Source: Vreelandella maris (GTDB taxonomy: Bacteria > Pseudomonadota > Gammaproteobacteria > Pseudomonadales > Halomonadaceae). From it: a stretch of 64,000 bases of DNA. A program made the position numbers and the translations under genes. The notes under the pieces were generated by a model. The model had not been told where the DNA came from, did not search any database, and saw only the letters and a program-made list of their open reading frames with translations. The DNA lies in contig NZ_JABWCV010000013.1 in NCBI RefSeq assembly GCF_013371085.1, positions 1 through 64,000 of the forward strand, in the 5' to 3' direction. Shown here piece by piece: positions 17,284-24,991 of the stretch (the stretch's first letter is position 1; each line of letters opens with the position of its first letter).

Positions 17284-17365
17284 ACTTTCATGTCCTGGCA
17301 GACTGGATGGAGTGTAGTGACAGATTCTGTGCTCGTCAACGGCGGATTGTTGAGGGTACGAAACC

Positions 17366-17494
17366 ATGAAGAATCGTAATGATGATTACGTAGAAGTGTT
17401 TACTCGCTTTATTACTGTGAAGGGGAAGCGTCGTTATCACCCGAACGGGGGGGTATATTGCTTGAAAATTCCTCGACACAAATACAGGGGGTAA
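17366..17494 (+). CDS. Small basic protein, 42 aa
   Basis: A 42-codon frame (MKNRNDDYVEVFTRFITVKG, then KRRYHPNGGVYCLKIPRHKY, RG) with GAGGG upstream, ending just before a strong terminator. The residue pattern (aromatic/beta-strand, a KGKRRYHPNGG turn, then a second strand) looks like a real small beta protein of the kind found beside phage and ICE control genes. No family is recognised with confidence. It would be the last gene of the XRE-ImmA cassette. Confidence 0.5.
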   Translation: MKNRNDDYVEVFTRFITVKGKRRYHPNGGVYCLKIPRHKYRG

Positions 17495-17508
17495 GATAGC
17501 GGAACAGA

Positions 17509-17533
17509 GCCGGGCCATGTGCCCGGTTTTTTT
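17509..17533 (+). terminator. Rho-independent terminator of the XRE-ImmA cassette
   Basis: CCGGGC (17510-17515), loop CATGT, GCCCGG (17521-17526), followed by seven T residues. This is a classic intrinsic terminator. It insulates the cassette, although the late head operon must read through or restart beyond it. Confidence 0.85.
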
Positions 17534-17541
17534 GTGTCAGA

Positions 17542-17790
17542 AACTCCTGAAGCGCTTTAAATCCACGCCCGCCCTAATCCCTCGATCATAGGGGGTATGA
17601 AAACAAAAAGCCTTTAAATAGAGCCTTGCGTCTTCGTTTGCCCCCCGCGTGCAGAGCGCCGACGAAAAAATACGAATGATTCCCGCTAACACCTTTCACA
17701 CACAATATGTTTCTGCGGAACTGGCACATGGCACGAAGCTGCTACCGCGATCATCCACCTAGCCGCCGTGCGTACTGCCATTGCCAAAAG
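17542..17790 (+). pseudogene. Relic of protease gene I, 5' end
   Basis: From 17542 the DNA matches the start region of the intact protease gene (19186 onward): the same CTCCTRAAGCGCTTTAAATC leader, a GATCAT-GGGGG run, then ATGAAAACA at 17597. The copy has an in-frame TAA at codon 7 and many changes, but still tracks the gene through the stretch CACCTTTCAC and the region encoding EAA-AII-LAA. Similarity fades near 17790, where gpG-like DNA begins. It is a non-functional remnant. Confidence 0.75.
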
Positions 17791-17797
17791 CCCGGAT

Positions 17798-17985
17798 GAC
17801 ATACAGAAAGGCAACTGGCTAGGCTTCTCAAGCGACAATGAAGCCAACGCGATAGAGACCCTGCTGGACTACCTGGGCGAGCCATTAGGCGAATAACCAA
17901 CGCGGCTCTGTAAGCGCCGCTAAGGCGTTACCCGCTACGCTGGCCCAACTTTTGCGCCCATGGCGCGTTAGACGTGCGTTAGTTT
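17798..17985 (+). pseudogene. Relic of gpG 3' end and its downstream spacer
   Basis: A near copy of the last 28 codons of gpG (NWLGFSSDNEANAIETLLDY to the stop at 17894-17896) and of about 85 bases of non-coding DNA after the gene (compare 16009-16095). In the coding part most changes are synonymous (CTA/CTG, TAT/TAC), so the copy comes from a diverged functional gene, not a recent identical duplication. No start codon remains. It is joined directly to the gpI relic. Confidence 0.8.
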
Positions 17986-18011
17986 TCGATATCGAGTATA
18001 TTCTGAGTAGG

Positions 18012-18030
18012 GTGTACTGTATTCGTACAC
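18012..18030 (+). promoter_or_regulatory. Palindrome upstream of second cargo cassette
   Basis: Inverted repeat GTGTAC-N7-GTACAC in the A+T-rich spacer 60 bases before the 66-aa gene. The size and symmetry suit a dimeric regulator site. No convincing -35/-10 pair could be fixed around it. Confidence 0.4.
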
Positions 18031-18093
18031 TCAATATGACTGAATTAGCCCGACAAGAGGCTAACAGCTAGGAAACAGGCGGGAGGGCAACTT

Positions 18094-18294
18094 ATGCTAG
18101 ATGATATGAAGCGTCGTTTTTGGAAAAGTTACAGCCGCGCTAAGCAAGAAAGCATGGATAAGCCGAGGTATTACGTGGTCGGCAACGGTGTCATGACGAT
18201 GAAAGCATCGGAAGTGGTGCATGCTAAATCATTTCGAGATCAACTGGACGCCTCCGAAAGACTAGAGCGGCACCTAAAATCGCCACAAATATAG
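18094..18294 (+). CDS. Small hypothetical cargo protein, 66 aa
   Basis: A basic 66-aa protein (MLDDMKRRFWKSYSRAKQES, later YYVVGNGVMTMKASEVVHAK) with a strong ribosome site GGGAGGG. No family recognised. It lies 7 bases before the membrane protein gene and should be co-translated with it. The pair replaces, in this cassette, what the XRE-ImmA pair is in the first. Confidence 0.6.
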   Translation: MLDDMKRRFWKSYSRAKQESMDKPRYYVVGNGVMTMKASEVVHAKSFRDQLDASERLERHLKSPQI

Positions 18295-18301
18295 GCATAA
18301 G

Positions 18302-19204
18302 ATGCTTCAAGCGCTTATAGCCTTTGTTACGATTCTTTCAGGCTACCTCTTCATCACAAAGTGGCACGAGTCACGATTTATAATTAGACGCCAAGATTCC
18401 CAAGGCGTCTATTTTTATGCCGCAGCGGCTGGCATTGTTCTTCTATTATTCGCCGTTGCCTTGATTAGCCAGTTTGATAGCCACCTGATCGGAATTAAAA
18501 AATCCTTAGCTGTTTGGGCAAAATCTCAACTACCTCTTGGTGAGAACGAAAAGAGCCTTTCTGCTGCTTACTGGATCATAGTTCTCAGCACTACGCTCTC
18601 TATGGGTTTAATAGCAAGTTATTTGCTCAATTGCTTACAAGCCGTTATCACCATGCGAAAGAAAGATTGGGTGCTGCTACTCGGTGATGGCATAAAAGAA
18701 AAGCGCTGGAACCCTGCATACTATATTGAAGGCATTTATCGGTATTCCTCTATCAAACCTCTAAGGCGAGCTATTAATCATCTGAACGCCGATTTTGAGC
18801 TAATCCTGTTCAGGGGATTTGATCAGGCTAAACCCATTGGCTTCACACTTCACAGTGGAAAAGTATATGTAGGGCAAGTCATGGGCGCAGTCGATCCCGT
18901 TGATAGTCGAGATATGATACGAATACTTCCAATGATGAGCGGCTACCGCGACGAAATAACACATAAAGTCACCTTCACTACCTTTTATAAAAAGCTATAT
19001 GAGCGGCTTGATAAAACGGAGGAATTGCAGCATTTGCATGATGAAAGCTTTGAAATTGTGTTTAGTTTCGCAGATGTACAGACCGCTAACCTCTTCGATA
19101 CAACCGCTTATGATGAGTTTCAAAAAGACAAGCCCCGCAATGATAATCAATTAGATATTGATTTCAGTAACACCGCTCCCCCAAAAACTCCTAAAGCGCT
19201 TTAA
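18302..19204 (+). CDS. Multi-helix membrane protein (cargo)
   Basis: 300 aa. Three hydrophobic segments: residues 2-18 (ALIAFVTILSGYLFITK), 37-56 (VYFYAAAAGIVLLLFAVALI) and about 95-115 (IIVLSTTLSMGLIASYLLNC). A large C-terminal cytoplasmic domain (120-300) contains a beta-rich part (FELILFRGFDQAKPIGFTLHSGKVYVGQV). No known family is recognised. The A+T-rich composition contrasts with the neighbours. The last codons lie in the leader sequence shared with the gpI relic. Superinfection exclusion or another lysogenic trait is plausible but not shown. Confidence 0.65.
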   Translation: MLQALIAFVTILSGYLFITKWHESRFIIRRQDSQGVYFYAAAAGIVLLLFAVALISQFDSHLIGIKKSLAVWAKSQLPLGENEKSLSAAYWIIVLSTTLSMGLIASYLLNCLQAVITMRKKDWVLLLGDGIKEKRWNPAYYIEGIYRYSSIKPLRRAINHLNADFELILFRGFDQAKPIGFTLHSGKVYVGQVMGAVDPVDSRDMIRILPMMSGYRDEITHKVTFTTFYKKLYERLDKTEELQHLHDESFEIVFSFADVQTANLFDTTAYDEFQKDKPRNDNQLDIDFSNTAPPKTPKAL

Positions 19205-19240
19205 ATCCACGCCCCGCCCTAAGCCCCCGATCATGGGGGC

Positions 19241-20350
19241 ATGAAAACACAACGCCTTCAAACAAAGCCCCGCGTCGCCGTTTGTGCTCTCCGAGTGCAA
19301 GCCACCGACGACAAGACGCGCCTGATGCCTGCTGGCACCTTTCACGCACCGCGTGGGGCTGCTGAAGGTTCTGGCCCGTGGCACCTCTCTGCCGAAGCCG
19401 CGCAAGCGATTATTCGCTTGGCCGCTGCGCGCAGTACCGACATCGCCATCGACTACGAACACCAAACCCTTTACGCCGAAAAGAACGGCCAGCCCGCGCC
19501 CGCTGCTGGCTGGGTCGACCCGCGCTCGCTTGAGTTTCGGGAAGATGGCCTTTATGGCGCGATTGCCTGGACAGCCAAAGCCCGCGCAGCCATCACGACT
19601 GGGCCTGACGGCGAGCCTGCTGAATACCTCTACCTCTCCCCCGTTTTCCCGTACGACGCCAACGGTGTGCCGTTAGACCTATTGCACCTGGCGTTAACCA
19701 ATACCCCCGCCATCGACGAAGGTGCAGCGCAGCTTGCTGCTGCGCGTATGTCGGTAACGAACGACACCCCCGAGGAGACTGACACCGTGAACCGTGAACA
19801 ACTCATTGCTGCACTCGGCTTGGCGAAGGACGCCACCGACGAACAGATCGACAGCGCCATTGCCGTGCTGAAAAGCGCCGCCGACGATGCCGCCGCATTC
19901 CGCACAGCACTAGGTGCCAAAGACGATGCGAAGCCGGATGAAGCCGTGGCCGCGCTCAAAGCCTCCAGTGCTGGCGCTCCCGTAGACATGAGCCAGTACG
20001 TACCCAAGGCCGCGCATGAAGAAGCCCTAGCGGTGCTGCGTACCGGCGTTGTAGCCAATGAAAAAGCGGAAATGGAGCGCCTGATTAAAGAAGGTTTAGA
20101 CGACGGAAAGATTTTCGGCCCTGCGTATGCCGATCATTTGCGGGCTCAAGGCCTCGCCGCGCTCAAAGCCCACCTGGATGGCGCGCCAAGCATCGCTGCG
20201 CTGAAAACCACCCAGACCCAGGGCAAAGCGCCAGAAGGCAGCGAAGTAAAAGGCGACGGCAAGTTAAACGAGACCGAGCTAGCGGTGTGCAAGTCGATGG
20301 GCTTAACGCAGGAGCAGTACCGCGCTGCCAATCCCGTTCCTGCTGAATAA
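19241..20350 (+). CDS. I: Head maturation protease (Mu gpI-like) with C-terminal scaffold
   Basis: 369 aa. The N-terminal half is the Mu-like prohead protease (ARSTDIAIDYEHQTLYAEKNGQPAPAAGWVD, LYGAIAWTAKARAAI, YLYLSPVFPYDANGVPLDLLHLALTNTPAID). The C-terminal half is an acidic, alanine-rich coiled coil (from residue 183) typical of capsid scaffolds. As in Mu, the scaffold is also made separately from an internal start (next entry). ATG at 19241 follows the GGGGGC leader. It is the first structural gene after the cargo locus. Confidence 0.9.
   Translation: MKTQRLQTKPRVAVCALRVQATDDKTRLMPAGTFHAPRGAAEGSGPWHLSAEAAQAIIRLAAARSTDIAIDYEHQTLYAEKNGQPAPAAGWVDPRSLEFREDGLYGAIAWTAKARAAITTGPDGEPAEYLYLSPVFPYDANGVPLDLLHLALTNTPAIDEGAAQLAAARMSVTNDTPEETDTVNREQLIAALGLAKDATDEQIDSAIAVLKSAADDAAAFRTALGAKDDAKPDEAVAALKASSAGAPVDMSQYVPKAAHEEALAVLRTGVVANEKAEMERLIKEGLDDGKIFGPAYADHLRAQGLAALKAHLDGAPSIAALKTTQTQGKAPEGSEVKGDGKLNETELAVCKSMGLTQEQYRAANPVPAE
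19787..20350 (+). CDS. Z: Nested scaffold protein (Mu gpZ-like) from internal start
   Basis: An in-frame GTG at 19787 (codon 183 of the protease gene) is preceded, nine bases upstream, by GAGGAG (19772-19777), a stronger ribosome site than the protease gene itself has. The predicted 187-aa product (MNREQLIAALGLAKDATDEQ onward) is the whole helical scaffold half. Separate synthesis of the scaffold Z from gene I is established for Mu; here it is inferred from the internal site. An in-frame ATG at 19748 is less well placed. Confidence 0.65.
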   Translation: MNREQLIAALGLAKDATDEQIDSAIAVLKSAADDAAAFRTALGAKDDAKPDEAVAALKASSAGAPVDMSQYVPKAAHEEALAVLRTGVVANEKAEMERLIKEGLDDGKIFGPAYADHLRAQGLAALKAHLDGAPSIAALKTTQTQGKAPEGSEVKGDGKLNETELAVCKSMGLTQEQYRAANPVPAE

Positions 20351-20390
20351 GCACGCTCAGCACTAACCCAACAGGCAAGAGGATCACCCC

Positions 20391-20828
20391 GTGACCGCTG
20401 CAACCAAAAACCGAAACACACCGCACCGCTTGGGGCTGTCGCGTGGCCATCTGGTCGCTGCGGCTACCGAGTGCTTCGCTGGCACTATCGCCGTAATCAA
20501 TGCAACCGGCTTTACCGAGCCCGGCACTACCGCCACCGGTCTGACCGCTTCCGGTGTGTTTGAGCACTACCAGGACAACAAGGAAGGCGCTGACGGCGAC
20601 CAGGTCGTGGAAGTGAAGCGCGGCAATTTCTACCTGGCCAACTCCGCCAGTACAGATGCGATCACCGCCGCTGACATCGGCAAGGTCTGCTTCATCGTGG
20701 ATGACCAGACCGTTGCCAAAACCGATGGCAGCGCTACCCGCTCCCACGCTGGCATTGTCGACGACGTCGATGACAACGGCGTGTGGGTCAACATCGACCC
20801 GACTAACGGCGTTGCCGCTAGCGCCTGA
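20391..20828 (+). CDS. Probable capsid decoration protein
   Basis: 145 aa, GTG start with AGAGGA upstream. The protein is small, beta-rich and Thr/Ala/Gly rich (LVAAATECFAGTIAVINATG, VVEVKRGNFYLANSASTDAITAADIGKVCFIVDDQTVAKTDGSATRSHAGIVDDVDDNGVWVNID). The late pattern of a strand plus DDQTV and GxV/D repeats resembles DUF2190-type capsid cement proteins. Its location between scaffold and major head protein is the usual site for a decoration gene. Family call is moderate. Confidence 0.65.
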   Translation: MTAATKNRNTPHRLGLSRGHLVAAATECFAGTIAVINATGFTEPGTTATGLTASGVFEHYQDNKEGADGDQVVEVKRGNFYLANSASTDAITAADIGKVCFIVDDQTVAKTDGSATRSHAGIVDDVDDNGVWVNIDPTNGVAASA

Positions 20829-20843
20829 TAAAGGACTGCCTAC

Positions 20844-21746
20844 ATGAATCTTACTTCCGCCAATTTGAAGGTGCTGTTCCAGGCCTACAACACCAGCTTC
20901 CAGCAGGGCTTTAGCTCGATGGGTGAGCAGGCCGCGCTCTATGAGCTGTTCTGCACCACTGTGCCATCGACTACAGCGGTTGAGGTGTACCCGTTCCTTA
21001 AGTCGCTACCGCGTATGCGCGAATGGCTGGGCGATCGGGTCATTCACTCGCTGGAAGGTGCCGGGTTCAGTATCAAGAACCGCAAGTTCGAGCTAACCGA
21101 AGGCGTCTCACGTGATGCCATTGAAGACGACACCTACGGCCTCTGGTCGCCGGTCTTCCAGGAATTTGGCCGCTCCAGCCGTGAGCACCCCAACGAACTC
21201 GCTGTTGAGGTGTTGGAAGGAAACCCTGAGTGCTACGACGGCCAGCCGCTGTTTGATACCGACCACTCGGTGCTGGATAAATCAGGTAAAGAAATCTCCG
21301 TCAGTAACGACATGGGCGGCACGGGCGATGCCTGGTACGTCATGGATAACACTCGCGTGATCAAGCCGGTCATGTTCCAAAAGCGGCGCGATTACAACTT
21401 CCGTTCGATTACCGATCTGAACGATACGGCTGTGTTCATGACCGACAAGTTCCTGTTCGGTGTGGATGCCCGCGTGAATGCCGGTGCAGGGCTGTGGCAG
21501 CTCGCCGTTCGCTCTCGCCAGCCGTTTACTGCCGAGAACTACGAAGCAGCGCGCCAGGCATTGACGACGCTGAAAGGTGACTACGAACGCCCGCTGGCGC
21601 TGCGTCACTCGCACACCATGGTGCCCAACTCGATGGAAGGCGCTGCCCGTGCCGTGCTGCAAAGCCAGCTCGCCGCTGGTGGTGAAACCAACAAGTGGGC
21701 GAACACCTCGACACTGGTGCTTAACCCCTGGTTAACCAGCGCTTAA
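20844..21746 (+). CDS. T: Major head subunit (Mu gpT-like)
   Basis: 300 aa, the HK97-fold capsid protein of Mu-type phages. Diagnostic parts: MNLTSANLKVLFQAYNTSFQ, YPFLKSLPRMREWLGDRVI, the gpT core FELTEGVSRDAIEDDTYG, and the C-terminal WANTSTLVLNPWL. Length equals Mu T (305). No N-terminal pro-piece is obvious, in line with the family. A hairpin follows the gene. Confidence 0.95.
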   Translation: MNLTSANLKVLFQAYNTSFQQGFSSMGEQAALYELFCTTVPSTTAVEVYPFLKSLPRMREWLGDRVIHSLEGAGFSIKNRKFELTEGVSRDAIEDDTYGLWSPVFQEFGRSSREHPNELAVEVLEGNPECYDGQPLFDTDHSVLDKSGKEISVSNDMGGTGDAWYVMDNTRVIKPVMFQKRRDYNFRSITDLNDTAVFMTDKFLFGVDARVNAGAGLWQLAVRSRQPFTAENYEAARQALTTLKGDYERPLALRHSHTMVPNSMEGAARAVLQSQLAAGGETNKWANTSTLVLNPWLTSA

Positions 21747-21767
21747 CGGCACGTTAAACCGCAATTC

Positions 21768-21793
21768 GCAGTGCCTGCTTAGGCGGGCACTGC
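21768..21793 (+). terminator. Hairpin after major head gene
   Basis: Perfect 8-bp stem GCAGTGCC/GGCACTGC around a 10-base loop, with no T tail. It lies between the major capsid gene and the next gene, so it more likely protects the 3' end of the abundant capsid message than ends transcription. Confidence 0.45.
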
Positions 21794-21811
21794 GCAACGG
21801 AGAGCAACACC

Positions 21812-22252
21812 ATGGCAACACGTAAACAGACCACCGCTGCCAAGGCCAAGCAGGAAGCCCAGGCACAAGCAGAGGCGACAGCCGCAGCGGAAACAACGGA
21901 AGCCAAAGACGCGTCGGTACCGGAAGCAGCGACACCGGTTGAGGCTGTAGCGCCCAACGCTGAACCAGAAGCCACGCCACAGCCTACCGAGATTCCAGGG
22001 GATGTGATCGCTGGCGACGGCACCGGCAACACGCTGCCGCCGATAGAAGAAACCCCAGGCGTTTTCGTGCGTACCAAGCGACGCATCAAAAGCCGCCGCC
22101 GAGCTGGCCACCGCTTCAATCGCGAGGGTACCGGCATTGCGCTGGAGCTGCTGAGTGAAGAGCAGCTGAAACAACTGCGCGAAGATCCGGCGTTGGAGGT
22201 CGAGTTCTGCACCTTTCCGGTTGACCAAGCCACCACCACACCGGAGGCCTAA
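21812..22252 (+). CDS. HI1506/Mu gp35-like protein
   Basis: 146 aa. The first 75 residues are Ala/Glu/Gln/Pro-rich and look disordered. The last 65 (TPGVFVRTKRRIKSRRRAGHRFNREGTGIALELLSEEQLKQLREDPALEV) match the small domain of HI1506-related Mu gp35 proteins. Role in the virion is unknown; the position between major head protein and gp36 is conserved. Confidence 0.75.
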   Translation: MATRKQTTAAKAKQEAQAQAEATAAAETTEAKDASVPEAATPVEAVAPNAEPEATPQPTEIPGDVIAGDGTGNTLPPIEETPGVFVRTKRRIKSRRRAGHRFNREGTGIALELLSEEQLKQLREDPALEVEFCTFPVDQATTTPEA

Positions 22253-22255
22253 CCC

Positions 22256-22669
22256 ATGCCCTACTGCACCCAGGCCGACATGGTCGAGCGCTTCGGCGAG
22301 AACGAACTGCTCGACCTGGCCGCCGATGACACCGGCCTAGCGGTTGATGCAAGCAAGGTCGATGGCGCTATCGCCGATGCCAGCGGCGAGATCGACGGCT
22401 ATGTGAGTGCAGCGGGCTACACCGTGCCGCTTTCCAATGTGCCGCGCATCATCACCGCCTACGCCTGTGACATCGCCCGTTATCGGCTCTCCGATGACCG
22501 CGCCACGGAGCAAGTCACCAAGCGCTACAACGACGCCGTGAAGTTCTTACGTAGCGTTGCCAAGGGCGAAGTGCGGCTGGGCATCGCCTCATCGGAAAGC
22601 GCAGCGGTAAGCGCTGGCAGCGCAGTGATGGACACAGGCCGCCGGGTGTTTGGTGGGGGTGGCTTCTGA
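22256..22669 (+). CDS. DUF1320 head-tail connector protein (Mu gp36-like)
   Basis: 137 aa with the DUF1320 pattern: MPYCTQADMVERFGENELLDLAADD, VDGAIADASGEIDGYVSAAGYTVPLSNVP, ACDIARYRLSDDRATEQVTKRYNDAVKFLRSVAKGEVRLG. This family forms the adaptor ring under the portal. It overlaps the next gene by 1 base. Confidence 0.88.
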   Translation: MPYCTQADMVERFGENELLDLAADDTGLAVDASKVDGAIADASGEIDGYVSAAGYTVPLSNVPRIITAYACDIARYRLSDDRATEQVTKRYNDAVKFLRSVAKGEVRLGIASSESAAVSAGSAVMDTGRRVFGGGGF

Positions 22670-23232
22670 TGCTGGCCAAGATCGAAGACGCCATTATCGA
22701 GCGCTGCCAACGCGTGCTGGGCGACCACGTCAAGACGGTGGAAGACCTGCCGGGGAAGTGGAATCAAAAGACCCTGCGCGCGGCGCTGCGCAAAGTGCCC
22801 GGCGTGTTTGTCGCCTGGGGCGGTGCGCGGGGCGACGGCGACCTTGCCCAGCCCGCTACCCAAAACCGCTACGTGGTGTATGTAGTCACCGGCCACGCCA
22901 GCGGCGAGCGGGAGCGCCGCCGGGGCAACGTCCGCCAGGTGGGTGCTTATGAGCTTCTCGAACGCGTGGTGCCCGCTGTGCATGCCCTCACCGTGCCCGA
23001 TGTCGGCAGCCTGACGCTTGAGAGCATCGACAACCTCTACGCCGATCACTTCGACAAGGAGGGCGTGGTGGTTTACGCCGCTGCCTTCCGGCTGAAAGTG
23101 CTATGGCCAGCGGCACTGAGCGTTAACGACCTCGCCCCGTTCGAGCTTTACATCGGCACTCACCGCATCGGCGACGATGACGACCCCGATGCCGAAAGCC
23201 GCGTCGAGCTACCCCAACCCCAGGAGGACTAA
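22669..23232 (+). CDS. DUF1834 protein, tail terminator-like (Mu gp37)
   Basis: 187 aa. DUF1834 features include LAKIEDAIIERCQRVLGDHVKTVEDLPG and ALRKVPGVFVAWGGA near the N-terminus and VYAAAFRLKVLWP toward the C-terminus. The family is placed at the tail terminator position in Mu-type phages. The C-terminal acidic tail (DDDDPDAESRVELPQ) is unremarkable. A GTG-started DUF2635 gene follows after 2 bases. Confidence 0.85.
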   Translation: MLAKIEDAIIERCQRVLGDHVKTVEDLPGKWNQKTLRAALRKVPGVFVAWGGARGDGDLAQPATQNRYVVYVVTGHASGERERRRGNVRQVGAYELLERVVPAVHALTVPDVGSLTLESIDNLYADHFDKEGVVVYAAAFRLKVLWPAALSVNDLAPFELYIGTHRIGDDDDPDAESRVELPQPQED

Positions 23233-23234
23233 CC

Positions 23235-23480
23235 GTGCCATCCATTTACGTTAAACCGCGCCTGCGCGATGCCAAAAAGCCCGACCAGGGCGTACTGCTG
23301 GTGCGCCGCGAAAGCAACGGCAAGCCGATCCCCGCCGAGGGCGCGGACGTTGAGCATACCCCCTACATTCGCCGCCGCTTGCGCGATGGTGACCTAGTGC
23401 GCGCCACGGCTCCGGCGAAAACCGTCCGTGCCAAAGCTGCTGTAAAACCGGATACCACGCATAAGGAGACCAGCCAATGA
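23235..23480 (+). CDS. DUF2635 protein (Mu gp38-like)
   Basis: 81 aa, GTG start with AGGAGG upstream. The N-terminal 55 residues (SIYVKPRLRDAKKPDQGVLLVRR, VEHTPYIRRRLRDGDLV) match DUF2635, a short protein always found just before the sheath gene in Mu-like phages. The tail is lysine-rich. It overlaps the sheath gene by 4 bases. Confidence 0.88.
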   Translation: MPSIYVKPRLRDAKKPDQGVLLVRRESNGKPIPAEGADVEHTPYIRRRLRDGDLVRATAPAKTVRAKAAVKPDTTHKETSQ

Positions 23481-24955
23481 TTACCTCTGGTGTCTTCAAC
23501 GACATTCCCTCAGCGCTTCGCACGCCAGGCGTATTTATCGAGTTCGATGGTCGCCTGGCCAACAGCGGCGTATGGCAGACCCGCCTGTTGGTCATCGGCC
23601 AGCGGCTGGAAAGCGGCGAAAAAAGCGCCCTGAGCGCTGACCGCGTGACCAGCGGCGAGCAGGCCGACCGCTACTACGGGCGCGGCTCCATGCTCGCCGA
23701 AATGCTGCGCGCGGCGCTGGCGATCGACCCGTACATGGAGACGATCGGCCTGGCGCTGGATGATCTGGTAGCGGGTACCGTAGCTAGCGGCTCTATCGGC
23801 GTGGCGGGTACCGCCCTGCGCGGCGGCACCGTGGCGCTGTACATCGGCGGCTACCGCGTGCGCGCCGGGGTTGAGGCAAGCGACAGCGCCGAGACAATTG
23901 CCCAGGCCCTGGTCGAGGCGATCAACGACGAAGGGCGTATACCCGTTACCGCCACCGTCGATGGCACCGATGCCACCAAGATCAACTTGGTTTGCAAGTG
24001 GGCAGGCGAAACCGGCAACGATATTCACCTGGTGTTTAACGCCAAGGGCGAGCGTGGGCTGGATGGCGTCACGTTTACCCTGACCCAGCTCAGCGGTGGC
24101 GACGGAAACCCAGACATTGGCGATGCGATCGCGGCCATGGGCGATGAGTGGTACCACTACATCGCTTGCCCCTTCACAGACACCGCCAACCTGAGTGAAC
24201 TGAAAACCGAGCTGACCCGCCGTTTCGGGCCAATGGTGCAGATGGGTAGCCGTGCCTTCGGCGCGTTCCGCGGCACGCTTAGCGAGACCAGCACCTTCGG
24301 GAGCGCTCTCAATGGCGAGCACCTGACAGTGATGGGTACCGGTAAATCGGTTAGCCCCACCTACCTGTGGGCAGCTACCTACGCGATGGTCGCCGCTGGT
24401 GCGCTAACGATTGACCCGGCCCGTCCTCTGCAATACCTGGCATTGCCCGGTCTGATCGGCCCGCTCAAGGAAGACCAGTGGACCAAGGCCGAGCGCAACC
24501 TGCTGCTGTTTGATGGCATCGCCACGTTCACGGTTGCCGACGACGGCACGGTGCAGGTCAACCGCGAGATCACCACCTACCAGGTCAACGAAGCGGGTAT
24601 CGAGTCGGACGCCTACCTGGACATCCAGACGCCCGAAACATTGGAGCGCATCCGTTACGAGCAGATCAGCCGCATCCTGAGCAAGTACCCGCGCCACAAA
24701 TTGGCCACCGACGCTGACGCGGCGCTCTACGGTGCTGGCCAGCCGATCATGACCCCCAACGTCTGCAAGTCCGAGTTGCTCGATCTCTACCGCGATTTTA
24801 TCGAGAACGGCTGGGCACAGGACTACGAGGGCTATGCCGCAAGCCTCACCGCCAACATCGACCCCGACAACAAGGCGCGGCTTAACGTCATCGACTCGCC
24901 GAAGCTGGTCGGCCAGTACCGCATCCACGCGATGCAAACCCAATTCCGCCGCTAA
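23477..24955 (+). CDS. L: Tail sheath protein (Mu gpL-like)
   Basis: 492 aa, the contractile sheath subunit. Known sheath pieces: FNDIPSALRTPGVFIEFDG at the start, GDAIAAMGDEWYHYIACPFTDTANL in the middle, and the C-terminal region EDQWTKAERNLLLFDGIATFTV and VQVNREITTYQ. Length equals Mu L (495). It is followed 36 bases later by the tube gene. Confidence 0.95.
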   Translation: MITSGVFNDIPSALRTPGVFIEFDGRLANSGVWQTRLLVIGQRLESGEKSALSADRVTSGEQADRYYGRGSMLAEMLRAALAIDPYMETIGLALDDLVAGTVASGSIGVAGTALRGGTVALYIGGYRVRAGVEASDSAETIAQALVEAINDEGRIPVTATVDGTDATKINLVCKWAGETGNDIHLVFNAKGERGLDGVTFTLTQLSGGDGNPDIGDAIAAMGDEWYHYIACPFTDTANLSELKTELTRRFGPMVQMGSRAFGAFRGTLSETSTFGSALNGEHLTVMGTGKSVSPTYLWAATYAMVAAGALTIDPARPLQYLALPGLIGPLKEDQWTKAERNLLLFDGIATFTVADDGTVQVNREITTYQVNEAGIESDAYLDIQTPETLERIRYEQISRILSKYPRHKLATDADAALYGAGQPIMTPNVCKSELLDLYRDFIENGWAQDYEGYAASLTANIDPDNKARLNVIDSPKLVGQYRIHAMQTQFRR

Positions 24956-24991
24956 GCGGCCATTAACCGCCGTTTGAGGAGTGCGTAAATC

